Source: Streptacidiphilus sp. 4-A2
GTDB lineage: Bacteria > Actinomycetota > Actinomycetes > Streptomycetales > Streptomycetaceae
Assembly (NCBI GenBank): GCA_014284505.1
Contig: JAAFYY010000001.1
Coordinates: 8,481,845-8,545,844 of the forward strand
Direction of reading: 5' to 3'
DNA: 64,000 nucleotides
In this document: positions 22,366 to 31,438 of the stretch, in pieces
Layout: each line of letters starts with the position of its first letter
Position numbering within the stretch: the stretch's first letter is position 1
The notes under the pieces: generated by a model
What the model saw: only the letters and a program-made list of their open reading frames with translations
Database searches by the model: none
Told to the model about the DNA's origin: nothing
Position numbers and translations under genes: made by a program

Positions 22366-22431
22366 GCGCCCAGCATAATCTCGATCGGGGCCGAGACCGG
22401 CGGGGCCCGATCAGGAGGACGGGGGACGAGG

Positions 22432-22857
22432 GTGGAGCAGGCGGCTATTCCCGGGACGCAGGTGTTGGCGGCCGAGCGGCGGGTGGTGCGGTGTGCGGGC
22501 TGTGGAAGGGAGTTGACCGATCCCGAGGCGCGGATGTACGGGCGTGGGGCCGGCTGCCGGGATCACATCGCGGTCACCCCGCGCGGCTGGGCGATCGAGC
22601 AGGAGCCGCTGCCGGGGTGTGAACGGCGGCGCGGAGTGGGTGCGGCTGTCGGAACGCACGAAACCGGGCTGCGGGTGACGATCATTATCGGCTGGCGGGC
22701 AACTTGTCATTGGCTGATAACTCTCGTAGGTGCAGCAGGCAACCGCTTCTGGGGCGCTGATACGCCTGCGACCAGGTGGTTCCAGTGGCAAGGTCCCTTC
22801 CTGACCTCATTTGTATGTTTCTGGGGCGCTCGCGTGGGCTCGTCAGGCTTTCGTTGA
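22432..22857 (+). CDS. Small zinc-ribbon protein, DUF6011-like
   Basis: Reads from GTG 22432, behind GGAGGACGGGGGACGAG. The first ~66 residues look coding: VVRCAGCGRELTDPEARMYG followed by GAGCRDH, a C-x2-C...C zinc-ribbon of the DUF6011 kind found in actinomycete and phage proteins. Beyond about 22640 the base composition falls and the reading is unconvincing, so the true stop may be earlier behind an indel. Function unknown. It lies just upstream of the cyclodipeptide synthase gene on the same strand. Confidence 0.5.
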   Translation: MEQAAIPGTQVLAAERRVVRCAGCGRELTDPEARMYGRGAGCRDHIAVTPRGWAIEQEPLPGCERRRGVGAAVGTHETGLRVTIIIGWRATCHWLITLVGAAGNRFWGADTPATRWFQWQGPFLTSFVCFWGARVGSSGFR

Positions 22858-22887
22858 CACGCTCCGCGCCTGCCCGTTAACTACTCG
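22854..22887 (+). promoter_or_regulatory. TTGACA-17-TTAACT promoter, probably giving a leaderless transcript
   Basis: TTGACA at 22854-22859, a 17-nt spacer and TTAACT at 22877-22882 place transcription start around 22887-22890. That coincides with the GTG at 22887, which has no Shine-Dalgarno. The simplest reading is a leaderless mRNA for the cyclodipeptide synthase. The -35 is perfect; the -10 is only a partial match. Confidence 0.5.
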
Positions 22888-23707
22888 TGGCGTCGCCACA
22901 CCGGGGGCACGGGGCCCTCAAGGGACTAGCGACGCGAGCGAAGGACGCTCTCCAGTTGACGACAGCGACCGAAATCTTTGAGATTCAGTCCTGCACACCG
23001 GCCGCAGCCGCAGCCGAAGTCTTCGAGGTCCAGCCGTACACCCCGCACTGCCAGGTGATCCGCGCCGAGGGCGACCATGCCGTGATCGGGATCTCCCCGG
23101 GGAACAGCTATTTCTCCGCTCAGCGCATCATCGACCTCGCCCGTTGGGGACGGCGAACTTCCGCGAGGTCGACATCGTCTACACCGACCTGCATGTGGCC
23201 GAGATGTATGTGGCCCTCGGGTACAGCGAGGACGACGCCCGCCGCAAGGCGGTCAAGAACCTGCGTGGAGTCCGGGCGAAGGTGAACGCCGCGGTCGAGA
23301 CCGTGGGCCCGTTGGGCGGGCGGCTCAGATCCCACGCCATGTCGGACTTCCAGCAGAACCGGGCCTACCGGGAGATCCACCAGCACCTTTCCCAACTGCT
23401 GGACACCGACCCGCAGTTCCGGGCAACCTGCGACGCCCTGGTCGACGGGTTCCTCTCGGCCAAGGTGCTGGAGGGACGGGCGGCGACCGAGGAGCAGCGT
23501 GCGGTGTGCCTGCGCTATGTCTGCGCGGAGGCGCCGCTGTTCCTGGACTCCCCGGCGATCCTTGAGGTCCCCTCCTCGCTCAACTGCTACCACCAGCTCC
23601 TGCCGATGGCCGAGTTGCTCTATTCGCGCGGGTCCGGGCTGCGGGCCTCGCGCAACCAGGGCCACGCCGTCGTTACCCCTGTACAAGGAGACACCGATGT
23701 CCGTTGA
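22887..23707 (+). CDS. Cyclodipeptide synthase, Rv2275-like (cyclo-Tyr-Tyr predicted)
   Basis: A tRNA-dependent cyclodipeptide synthase of about 273 residues that makes diketopiperazines from two aminoacyl-tRNAs. The nucleophile motif is present in GDHAVIGISPGNSYFS, and the second catalytic pair Y...E is in RYVCAEAPLFLDSPAI. Also visible: VYTDLHVAEMYVALGYSEDD, RRKAVKNLRGVRAKV and VPSSLNCYHQLLPMAELLYS. From memory these match M. tuberculosis Rv2275, which makes cyclo(L-Tyr-L-Tyr), almost segment by segment, so the same product is inferred. One base is missing near 23146 (RWG/NFREVD). A start at TTG 22956 is possible; GTG 22887 fits the promoter. The stop overlaps the P450 start by 11 bp. Confidence 0.92.
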
Positions 23708-24905
23708 GACGCTGACCCACCCCGGGGCGGAGACCCTGCCCGGCTTCCCCTTCTCCTGGCGTGGCGACCAACTGCCAAGTGAGATAGCGGAGTTGCGTGC
23801 GGAGCCGGTCAAGCGAGTGCGGACCATCGCCGGGGATCCGGCCTGGCTGGTCTCCTCGCACGCGCTGTGCAGGCAGGTGCTGGAGGACCGCCGGTTCAGC
23901 CTCAAGGACACCTCGGCCCCGGGCGCGCCCCGGCAGTACGCGCTGACGATCCCGCCGGAGGTCGTCAACAACATGGGCAATATCACCGGAGTGGGCCTGC
24001 GCAAGGCCGTGCTCAAGGCGATCAACCCGAAGTCCCCCGGGCTGGAGGACTGGATGCGGCAGTACGCGGCCGAGCTGGTCGACGGGCTGATTGCGAGCGG
24101 TGCGCCGGTGGACCTGCGGGCCGGTTTCGCCAACCCGTACTCGGAGGGCATGCACTGCCGGATCCTCGGCATCCCGCAGCGGGACGCACCGCGCCTGGCC
24201 GCCAGTCTGGACATCGCGTTCATGAACTCCGCCTGCCCGGTCACCGGCGCCAGGCTGAACTGGGACCGCGACATGGCGTACATGGTGGAACGGCTTGACG
24301 ATCCGTCAACTACTGGACTGATGGCGGAGATTGCCGCGCTGCGCGGCCAGCCGGAATACGCCCACCTGACCGACGGGATGCTGGCGACGGTCGGGGTGAC
24401 CATGTTCGGCGCGGGGGTGATCTCCACCTCGGCGTTCCTGACCATGGCTGTCTTCTCGCTGATCCAGCACCCGGAGGTGCGGGCGCAGTTGCTGGCGGAC
24501 CGCAGCCTGATCCCGGCGGCGGTGGACGAGTTGCTGCGGGTCAACCTGTCGATCGGTGACGGCCTGCCCCGGCTCGCCCTGGAGGACGTCCAGCTCGGTG
24601 ACGTGCTGGTCCGCAAGGGCGAGTTGGTGCTGGTGCTGGTCGAGGGTGCGAACTTCGACCCGGAGGTGTTCGCCGATCCGCACCGGATGGACATCGGCCG
24701 CGAGAACAGCATCGCCCACCTGTCCTTCGGCGGCGGCCAGCACTACTGCCCGGCGACCGCGCTGGGCAAGCGGCACACCGAGATCGCCCTGGAGACGCTG
24801 CTGGACCGGATGCCGGAGCTGGAGCTGGCTGTCCCGGTCGAGCAACTCGTCTGGCGGACCGGCTTTATGAAGCGGATGCCGGAGCGGCTCCCGGTCGTCT
24901 GGTAG
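23697..24905 (+). CDS. Cytochrome P450, CYP121-like (mycocyclosin synthase predicted)
   Basis: An intact 402-residue P450. The heme-ligand loop is FGGGQHYCPATALGKRH, the I-helix segment is TMFGAGVISTSAFLTMAVFS, and the end is MPERLPVVW. It follows M. tuberculosis CYP121 (Rv2276) over its whole length as I recall it, for example VRTIAGDPAWLVSSHALCRQ, PPEVVNNMGNI, GLRKAVLKAI and NFDPEVFADP. CYP121 joins the two tyrosine rings of cyclo(Tyr-Tyr) by a C-C bond to give mycocyclosin, and the gene next door is the matching synthase. No dedicated ferredoxin is adjacent. ATG 23697 follows AAGGAG. A two-sided terminator ends the unit. Confidence 0.93.
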   Translation: MSVETLTHPGAETLPGFPFSWRGDQLPSEIAELRAEPVKRVRTIAGDPAWLVSSHALCRQVLEDRRFSLKDTSAPGAPRQYALTIPPEVVNNMGNITGVGLRKAVLKAINPKSPGLEDWMRQYAAELVDGLIASGAPVDLRAGFANPYSEGMHCRILGIPQRDAPRLAASLDIAFMNSACPVTGARLNWDRDMAYMVERLDDPSTTGLMAEIAALRGQPEYAHLTDGMLATVGVTMFGAGVISTSAFLTMAVFSLIQHPEVRAQLLADRSLIPAAVDELLRVNLSIGDGLPRLALEDVQLGDVLVRKGELVLVLVEGANFDPEVFADPHRMDIGRENSIAHLSFGGGQHYCPATALGKRHTEIALETLLDRMPELELAVPVEQLVWRTGFMKRMPERLPVVW

Positions 24906-24925
24906 CCCTGCCGCACACCACGGGC

Positions 24926-24959
24926 GTCCGTGTGCCCCCAGGCAGCGGGGCACACGGAC
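24926..24959. terminator. Perfect 13-bp hairpin between convergent P450 and VOC genes
   Basis: GTCCGTGTGCCCC and GGGGCACACGGAC pair fully around an 8-base loop, 20 bp after the P450 stop and 18 bp before the VOC stop. It probably serves both strands and delimits the CDPS-P450 unit. Confidence 0.8.
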
Positions 24960-24977
24960 CTCGGCGTTGCGCCGGTG

Positions 24978-25755
24978 CTACATCGGAACGGGCTTGAGCA
25001 CGGAGAAGACGCCGCCCTGCGGGTCCTGCACCACGGCCATCCGGCCGGCCACCATGTCGAACGGCGGCACCAGCACATTGCCACCGGCCCGGACCAGTGC
25101 GTCCACGGTGCTGTCGGTGTCGTCGACGGCGAAGTAGACCTGCCAGTGCGGGGGAGTGCCGGGCGGGAGGTTGTCCATGCCCTGCATGCCGCCCACGGTC
25201 TTGCCGTTGACGTTGAGCGCGTAGTAGCCCTCGGCGCCCTCCATCGGCTCGGCCTTGATGCCGATGGCCTTGGCGTAGAACTCCCCAGCGGCCTTGGGGT
25301 CGGGGGTCCAGCTCGTTCCAGAGCAGCGCGCCGGCTTCGTTCACGATCTGCGCGCCGAAGAAGTCCCGGGCCTCCCACAGGCCGACGACGGCGCCGGCCG
25401 GGTCGGCCACGACCGCCATCCGGCCGAGGGTCATCACATCGCTGGCCGGCATCAGCGCCTTGCCGCCCCGGCGGTGACGGCCTGCACGGTGGCATCCGTT
25501 GTCGAGGGTGGCCAGATAGGTGGTCCACACGGTCGGCGGGGTCGGGCCGCCGTCCGGCGACATCGCGGCCATGATCCCGGCGACGGGCTTGCCCTCCAGC
25601 GTGCAGACGGCGTAGCCGCCGGTCTCCGGCGGGCCGATCTCGCCCTGCCAGCCGAACAGGTCGCGGTAGAAGTCCAGCGCGGCCTGCTGGTCGGGGACCA
25701 TGAGGTCGATCCAGCAGGGAGTGCCGGGCGCATACGGTTCGGATATCACGGGCAT
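24978..25755 (-). CDS. Two-domain VOC (glyoxalase-like) protein
   Basis: About 260 residues with two VOC repeats. The first is PYAPGTPCWIDLMVPDQQAA...LDFYRDLFGWQGEIG and the second, after frame changes near 25480 and 25300, contains GYYALNVNGKTVGGMQGMDN and HWQVYFAVDDTDSTVDALV, ending in VVQDPQGGVFSVLKPVPM. VOC proteins use a metal-dependent beta-alpha-beta fold for isomerase, dioxygenase or resistance functions; the substrate cannot be told. ATG 25755 follows GGAGG. It is convergent with the P450 gene and unlikely to belong to that pathway. Confidence 0.85.
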
Positions 25756-26029
25756 GTCTGTTCGGACCTCCACAGGCGAAACGGCCCCCACTGTCCACCA
25801 CCTTGACCGCACCTGCCGGTGGCCGCCACTGGCATACACCCGTCCGGGGTGTGCAGCTCCCTCGGTGCGACAAAGAAGTGCGATTGTCGGACTGGCTGAT
25901 GGGGTGTCATAAAGCTGACCGGGAAGGCCGATCGACGTGCTAGCGTTTGTGGCCGAACAACCACGGACATAGTTGACCCCGGCGGTGCGCCAACACCCCG
26001 GGGTCCGACACAAGGAGCAGACACTCCTC

Positions 26030-26905
26030 ATGCACATTCATCGTAGCGCCCACGCGTTCGGATTCACCGTCCTGCCCAACGCCCTGTTGCAGGACCGCCG
26101 GTTGAGCTTCACCTCCCGGGGCCTGCTGGTCGACCTGCTCTCGCGCCCCGACGGGTGGCGGGAGGACGGGCGGCAGATGGCGGACAGCAGTCCGCAGGGG
26201 CGGCTGGCGGTCGCGAAGGGTCTGCGGGAGCTGGCGGCAGCCGGGTACTACCAGGTGATCCGGGTGCGGCGGCCGGACGGGACCTTCGTCAGCGAGGCGC
26301 ACATCTGGGACACGCCGCAGTCGGCGCCGCCGAATGCCGTGATTCCGGGTTCCGGTGCGGCGGGCGCCGCTGCCTGTGACGCCCCTCCCGTAAAGGACCC
26401 GGGGAAAGAACCCACCCTCCCGGCCGCGCCGCAGCCGTGGGCGCGGGCGACCGACCCGGCAGCCACCGAGGCGGTGGCCCTGCTGTTCCGGGTGCTGCGG
26501 CCGGAGCCCCGGCTGCGCCTGGGGACGGTCGAGGCGCTGACGCTGGCACCCCTGGTGGCGGCCTGGCTGGAACGCGGCTGCACGGCGGCCGATCTCTCCC
26601 GCGCGCTGCTGCCCGGGCTCCCGGCGCGGATGCACTCGGCGGCGGCGCTGCTGCGCGACCGGCTGATCCGGAAGCTGCCGCCGGAACTGTTGCCTGAGCC
26701 GTTGCCGGACGCGGCGGAGACCGGTTCGCCGGTCGCGGCCGAACGCTGGGAATGCCGAATGTGCGGGCTGCCGGTGGCGCAGGAGGGGATCTGCCCGTGC
26801 TGCGCCGGACTGGGCAGCCGAACCGTGGCGGTGGGCCGGGGGGAGGCCGCCACGGCGCGGGGCGCGGCGCTGGTGCGCGCGGCGATGCGGCGGGCGACAG
26901 CCTGA
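26030..26905 (+). CDS. HTH protein with C-terminal zinc ribbon
   Basis: An intact 291-residue protein. The N-terminus (FTVLPNALLQDRRLSFTSRG, then LAVAKGLRELAAAGYYQVIR) has the winged-helix layout of replication-initiator-like or plasmid-type HTH proteins common in streptomycetes. The middle is a Pro/Ala linker plus a helical part (GCTAADLSRALLPGLPARMH). The end has a C-x2-C...C-x-C-C cluster in ECRMCGLPVAQEGICPCC, probably zinc-binding. The role is not known. ATG 26030 follows AAGGAG. Confidence 0.75.
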   Translation: MHIHRSAHAFGFTVLPNALLQDRRLSFTSRGLLVDLLSRPDGWREDGRQMADSSPQGRLAVAKGLRELAAAGYYQVIRVRRPDGTFVSEAHIWDTPQSAPPNAVIPGSGAAGAAACDAPPVKDPGKEPTLPAAPQPWARATDPAATEAVALLFRVLRPEPRLRLGTVEALTLAPLVAAWLERGCTAADLSRALLPGLPARMHSAAALLRDRLIRKLPPELLPEPLPDAAETGSPVAAERWECRMCGLPVAQEGICPCCAGLGSRTVAVGRGEAATARGAALVRAAMRRATA

Positions 26906-26971
26906 CCGTGGCCGCCGGGCTCCCTGACGCCAGGGCAGGGCTCCCCGGCTCCAGAGCCCCTGGCCCCGGGC

Positions 26972-27466
26972 TCAGTCGCGCCAGTGGTAGCCGCCGCTTT
27001 CGCTGACGCAGGTGAGGGTGTGGCCGTTGCCGTCGGTGGTTGACATCCCGAGGTCCTTCTTCGGGCAGAACTCCCCGGCCTGGTAGTAGTTGCCGCTCGG
27101 CGCCTTGAGCATTCCGGGCGCGACGTCGGCCGGCTCCTGGGCGGAGTCGCTGGGTACGGCGGCGGCCTTCGGCATGGTCGGGGTCGCCTGGGTGGCCGGT
27201 GTGATCGGCGTCGTCTGCCTGGTCGGGGTCGCGTGCGCGGTGGATGTCGCCGACCGGGTGGCGGACGTGGCGGACGTGGCCGGCGAGGCGGAGGCGGTGG
27301 AGGCAGCGGACGCCGACGTCGGGAAGGGGGACGTCGGGGAGGTGTGCTTCGCGGTCGAGGAGCAGCCTGCGAGCAGCAGGACAACTGCGGTCAGGCCGGC
27401 GGTGGCTGCGGCTGTGCCGACGCCGGGCCCGGCACTGGCGGGGCGCTTGGCGGGGTGCGCGGACAA
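26972..27466 (-). CDS. Secreted lipoprotein with Ser/Thr-rich linker
   Basis: A 164-residue protein with a basic N-terminus, hydrophobic core and lipobox LAGC (VVLLLAGCSSTAKH), so it should be lipidated and anchored outside the membrane. A long Ser/Thr/Ala/Pro linker (SASAASTASASPATSATSAT) leads to a small C-terminal domain (GNYYQAGEFCPKKDLGMSTT, CVSESGGYHWRD) with two cysteines that could form a disulfide. No function is recognised. Homologous tails occur on streptomycete secreted proteins. Confidence 0.75.
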   Translation of the reverse strand: MSAHPAKRPASAGPGVGTAAATAGLTAVVLLLAGCSSTAKHTSPTSPFPTSASAASTASASPATSATSATRSATSTAHATPTRQTTPITPATQATPTMPKAAAVPSDSAQEPADVAPGMLKAPSGNYYQAGEFCPKKDLGMSTTDGNGHTLTCVSESGGYHWRD

Positions 27467-27714
27467 GGGCGGCCCTTCTGCTGGGAGGCCGGGCGGAGAA
27501 CACTTTCATCCTGTGCGGCGGCGGCCGCAGCGGCCTGTCGGCTGAGCCATCCGTGCCATCTGTGCCACCCGTCCCGCCCGGGATCCGGGCGCGATCGGTC
27601 TTCGCCTGAGATTCACCCGGTCGGGTGAGTTTGCGTTCGAGGGAACCATTAGTATCCGTGGACCACTCACATGTTCGATGGGTGTGATTCGACGTGTTGA
27701 GGAGCCGGGGTCCC

Positions 27715-29229
27715 GTGTCGCTGACTGAGTCGTCCGAGCAGTCGGTCACCGATGGTGAGGATGGCGCGCAGGAGCCGGTCGACCGCCGGGCGCAGCTGCT
27801 GGGCCTGATACGCCAGGCGGTCCGCAGTCCGTGCAGCTGGCTGGTGACCGCCGCAGTCACGGTCTACTCGCTGTTCGCCTACCACCAGTACACCCAGCTC
27901 CAGGCCGGCGCCTGTGACCTGGGCATCTTCTACCAGGCGACGGAGGGGTGGGCCTTCCACGGCTTCCCGACCGACCCGATCAAGGGATTCCCGCAGATCG
28001 GGGACCACTTCTCGCCGATCTTCATGCTGCTCGCCCCGGCGCTGTGGATCTACAACTCGCCCATCACCCTGGTGTTCGCCCAGGTGGTGCTGCTCTGCTC
28101 CTCGGCGATACCGGTCTACCTGGTGGTCTGCCGGGCCTGGGGCCGCTGGACGGCCGCCGGGGTGACCACCGCCTACCTCGCCAGCATGGGGATCCAGGGC
28201 TCGGTGGCCTTCCCGGTGCACGAGGTGATGTTCGGCGCTCCGCTGATCGCCTGGGCGCTGGAGCGGGCGCTGGCGAAGAAGTGGACGGCCGCCTCGCTGA
28301 TCATCGCCGCCGGTGTCTTCGTCAAGGAGGACATGGGCGCGATGGTCGCCATGTTCGCCATCTGGGCGCTGATCAACCGCAAGTGGCGGCACGCGCTGGC
28401 GCTGTTCGTCTGGGGCGTCGGGATGTTCCTGCTCACCGTCGACGTGATCATTCCGCACTACAACCCCAGCGGGACCTTCACCTACTCGGCGGACTACGCG
28501 GCCAACCTCCACGCCGGCAACATGAACCAGCTGATCCAGCAGCTGATCACGCATCCGCGTCTGGGTCTGCACCTGCTGTTCGACAACCCGGTCAAGCGGC
28601 AGACCTGGGTGGACCTGCTGGCGCCGGTCGCGTGCATGTGCCTGGCCTCGCCGATCGCGCTGCTCGGCGGGCCGATGATGGTCACCCGGATGCTCTCCTC
28701 GCGCAACACCGAGTGGTCCGACGACCTCTACTACGACATGCCGCTGATGGCGATCACCTTCATCGGCGCGGTCGACGGCCTTCAGCGGGTGGTCCGGCTG
28801 CTGCGGCGCTTCGTGCCCCGGCTCGACCGCAGCTGGTTGCCGGTGCTCGCGGGCGCGAGCCTGGCGGTGTGCTCGCTGGCGGTGACCATCCACATCGACC
28901 GGAACCGGCAGCTCTACGCCTGGGCGGCGAAGGGTGCCTTCACCTCCAACGCCTCCTGGATCGCGGACGTGCACACCGCGCTCAAGGCCGTCCCCTCCGG
29001 CGTCGAGGTCAGGGCGACCAACAACCTGCTCATCCCGCTGGCCGCGCACGACACGGTGACCCTGGTCGGCTCCAAGGTGGACAAGGGCGACTGGGCGGCC
29101 GTGGACACCGCCAACCCGTCCTGCCCGATCGGCCCGGCCGACATCCCGCCGTACCTGGCGACGCTGCGGTCCGAGGGCTTCAAGCTGGTCACCCGGGACG
29201 GCCCGATCGAGATCCTGCACAAGGGCTGA
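27715..29229 (+). CDS. DUF2079 multi-pass membrane protein
   Basis: An intact membrane protein of about 504 residues with roughly ten TM spans. The DUF2079 signature near the N-terminus reads AGACDLGIFYQATEGWAFHG, and HFSPIFMLLAPALWIYNSPI follows. The middle has FPVHEVMFGAPLIAWALERA and an Arg-rich loop; the C-terminal ~130 residues are soluble (VEVRATNNLLIPLAAHDTVT). DUF2079 proteins are distantly related to GT-C glycosyltransferases, but function is unproven. Start GTG 27715 is chosen because GAGGAG lies 10 nt upstream; a GTG 7 codons earlier has no such site. Confidence 0.82.
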   Translation: MSLTESSEQSVTDGEDGAQEPVDRRAQLLGLIRQAVRSPCSWLVTAAVTVYSLFAYHQYTQLQAGACDLGIFYQATEGWAFHGFPTDPIKGFPQIGDHFSPIFMLLAPALWIYNSPITLVFAQVVLLCSSAIPVYLVVCRAWGRWTAAGVTTAYLASMGIQGSVAFPVHEVMFGAPLIAWALERALAKKWTAASLIIAAGVFVKEDMGAMVAMFAIWALINRKWRHALALFVWGVGMFLLTVDVIIPHYNPSGTFTYSADYAANLHAGNMNQLIQQLITHPRLGLHLLFDNPVKRQTWVDLLAPVACMCLASPIALLGGPMMVTRMLSSRNTEWSDDLYYDMPLMAITFIGAVDGLQRVVRLLRRFVPRLDRSWLPVLAGASLAVCSLAVTIHIDRNRQLYAWAAKGAFTSNASWIADVHTALKAVPSGVEVRATNNLLIPLAAHDTVTLVGSKVDKGDWAAVDTANPSCPIGPADIPPYLATLRSEGFKLVTRDGPIEILHKG

Positions 29230-29303
29230 CGCCGCCTCCCCCGCGCGCCGGGCCGCGCCCGCCGTCCGCGCGCCCGCCGTCCGCGCCGGGCGGCCCGGAG
29301 CGG

Positions 29304-29603
29304 TCAGGCCGCCGCCGCCCGGTGCGGCGGCTGCTCCTCGGCTGCCGCGCGGGACAGAGCCCGGGCGGTGGCCGCCCAGCGGCGGTCGGCGATGGCGGCG
29401 GCCATCAGCGGATGCTGCTGGAGCTGTCGCCGGGCCTGCTCCAGCGACTCGCGCAGCCGCCGGTACTCGGTCCGACGCGGCAGCGGCCAGCTGCCGACCG
29501 GGGAGTCCGGGCCGGCGAGGACGAAGTCGCGCGAAGCCGCCTCGTACGCCCACACCTGCCGCTGGGCGCGCACGAGCTCCGCCGGGAACCTGGTCGCTGA
29601 CAC
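29304..29603 (-). CDS. Small hypothetical protein
   Basis: 99 residues, Arg/Ala/Gln-rich and mostly helical (YRRLRESLEQARRQLQQHPL, ADRRWAATARALSRAAAEEQ). No signal peptide or membrane span. Not recognised. It is convergent with the DUF2079 gene and lies downstream of the TerD gene on the same strand, behind that gene's hairpin. Confidence 0.6.
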   Translation of the reverse strand: MSATRFPAELVRAQRQVWAYEAASRDFVLAGPDSPVGSWPLPRRTEYRRLRESLEQARRQLQQHPLMAAAIADRRWAATARALSRAAAEEQPPHRAAAA

Positions 29604-29681
29604 ACAATCATCATCGCAGTGGGGACTGACAATTCCCGGTCGGCCAGCATGAAGGTCCGATGAGGAAGGAGCCCGGCCGGA

Positions 29682-29713
29682 GCCGGGCCCCGACCTCTCC
29701 GCCGGGGCCCGGC
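29682..29713 (-). terminator. Hairpin at the end of the TerD gene
   Basis: GCCGGGCCCC and GGGGCCCGGC form a perfect 10-bp stem around a 12-base loop, directly after the TerD stop codon on the minus strand. Confidence 0.6.
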
Positions 29714-29714
29714 C

Positions 29715-31234
29715 TCAGAGGCACTGCGCCCCCGGCTTGACCATGCCGCGCACGGTCCTGGCGTCCTCGTACTGCTCCAGCGCGGTCATCACCCACTCCC
29801 CGGTGGGCATCCGCACCAGCTTGCACATCAGCACGCCGGTGTGCGGCTCGGCCCGGGTCAGGTCGAAGCGGACCAGCTCCGCGCCGGAGGTGGCGTCCAG
29901 CAGGCGGCAGTAGGCGTTGGTGACCTCGGTGAAGCGCTGTCCGGTGTAGGAGTTCACGGTGAAGACCAGGCTGGTGACCCGCTCGGGCAGGGACTGGAGG
30001 TGCACCGTGATCGCCTCGTCGTCGCCCGCACCCACGCCGGTGAGGTTGTCCCCGGCGTGCTGGATGGCCCCGTTGAAGGCGATCAGGTGACTGAACCAGA
30101 CCTTCTCCAGCTCCCTGCGGTGCTGGTCGTAGGCGATGACGGAGGCGTCCAGGTCGATGTCGCGGCCGCGCTGCGCGGGCTCCCAGCCCAGGCCCATCCG
30201 GACCGAGGTGAGCACCGCCTGGCCGTTCTTGACCAGGGAGACCGAGCCGCCCTTGGTGAGCGAGACCCGACCCTTGTCCAGGGTGACCCGGCCGCTGGGC
30301 GCGGCGGCGGGGCAGGGCTCGCGGCGGGCACCGGGGGCGCGGCGGGGACGGGCGCGGCAACGGGGGCGGGCGTGGGGACCGCTGAACCGGGGACTCCCGA
30401 ACCGGGAACCGTCGAACCGGGGCCGGGGAGGCTGGACGGGGCCGGGGGCTGCCATGCGGGCGCGGGCTGGGCGGAGCCGAGCGGCACCGAGGCGGGGATC
30501 CAGCCCTGCGACGACGCCGGCGGCTGCGCAGGCTGGGCCTGCTGGACCGGCTGCTGCACCGGCGGGGCGGGCGGCTGCACGGGCTGCTGCACCGGCGGGG
30601 CGGGCTGCTCGGCCGGCGCCGTGTAGGGGTTCTGTGGTGCGGCCGGTGCGGCGGCGGGCGAGGGCTGGTGGGCGGCCGGGGGCTGGTACACGGGCGGCGG
30701 GCCGAAGCCCGGCGGCGGTGGCCGGGGGCTCCGGCGCGGTGGGGCCCGGGTCGTCGACGGTGACCCCGAAGTCCGTGGCGATCCCGGCCAGGCCCTCGGC
30801 GTACCCCTGGCCGACCGCGCGCAGCTTCCACTGCCCGCCGCGCCGGTACAGCTCCACCACGATCAGCGCCCGCTCGCTCCCCAGCCGGGCGGGGTGAACA
30901 GGGCCAGCGGCTCGCCGGTCGCGCTGTCGCGGACGGTCGCGGTGGGCTCGGTACCGGCGAAGGTGGCCGTCGCGTCGTCCAGACTGGCGGTGACCACGAC
31001 CTTGTCGATGTCGCCGGGCACCAGGGCGGTGTCCACGGTGATCCCGGCGCCGGAGTGGCGGACGCCGGGGCCCTCGGGCGCGTTGAAGAACACGAAATCG
31101 GCGTCGGAACGGACCTTGCCGGCCGCGGTGACCAGCAGCGCGGACACGTCCAGTGCCTTGGCGGCGGCCACTTCCACGGTCACCCGGCTGCTGGTCAGCG
31201 GCGTATTGCCGCCCGGGGCGAGAGTTGACGACAC
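29715..31234 (-). CDS. Protein with two TerD domains joined by a Pro/Gln-rich linker
   Basis: About 505 residues after joining frames (breaks near 30885, 30700 and 30290). The N-terminal TerD domain shows VFFNAPEGPGVRHSGAGITV, DIDKVVVTASLD and ALIVVELYRRGGQWKLRAVG. A ~150-residue linker has PVQQPVQ repeats. The C-terminal TerD-like domain begins RVTLDKGRVSLTKGGSVSLV and ends GMVKPGAQCL. TerD proteins bind calcium and belong to tellurite/stress membrane-associated systems; streptomycetes carry many, some affecting differentiation. GTG 31234 follows GGAGAGA. No other ter gene is adjacent. Confidence 0.85.
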
Positions 31235-31438
31235 GGTCTCTCCAGGGGTCGGTACAGCCCGGCGCGGTCCGCGGGCCACGACCACGGTAACCGCAGCCGT
31301 CAGCGTACTCAGCTCCTTTCGCCGGGCCCCTCCCGGTTCGGCCGCGGTGAACGCCCCGGGGCAGCGCTCCCCGGCGCCGCCCCGGCCGGGCCCCCGGGGC
31401 TGCCTCGGTGCTCGTGCTCCGCGCGGCGATGAGGCAGC

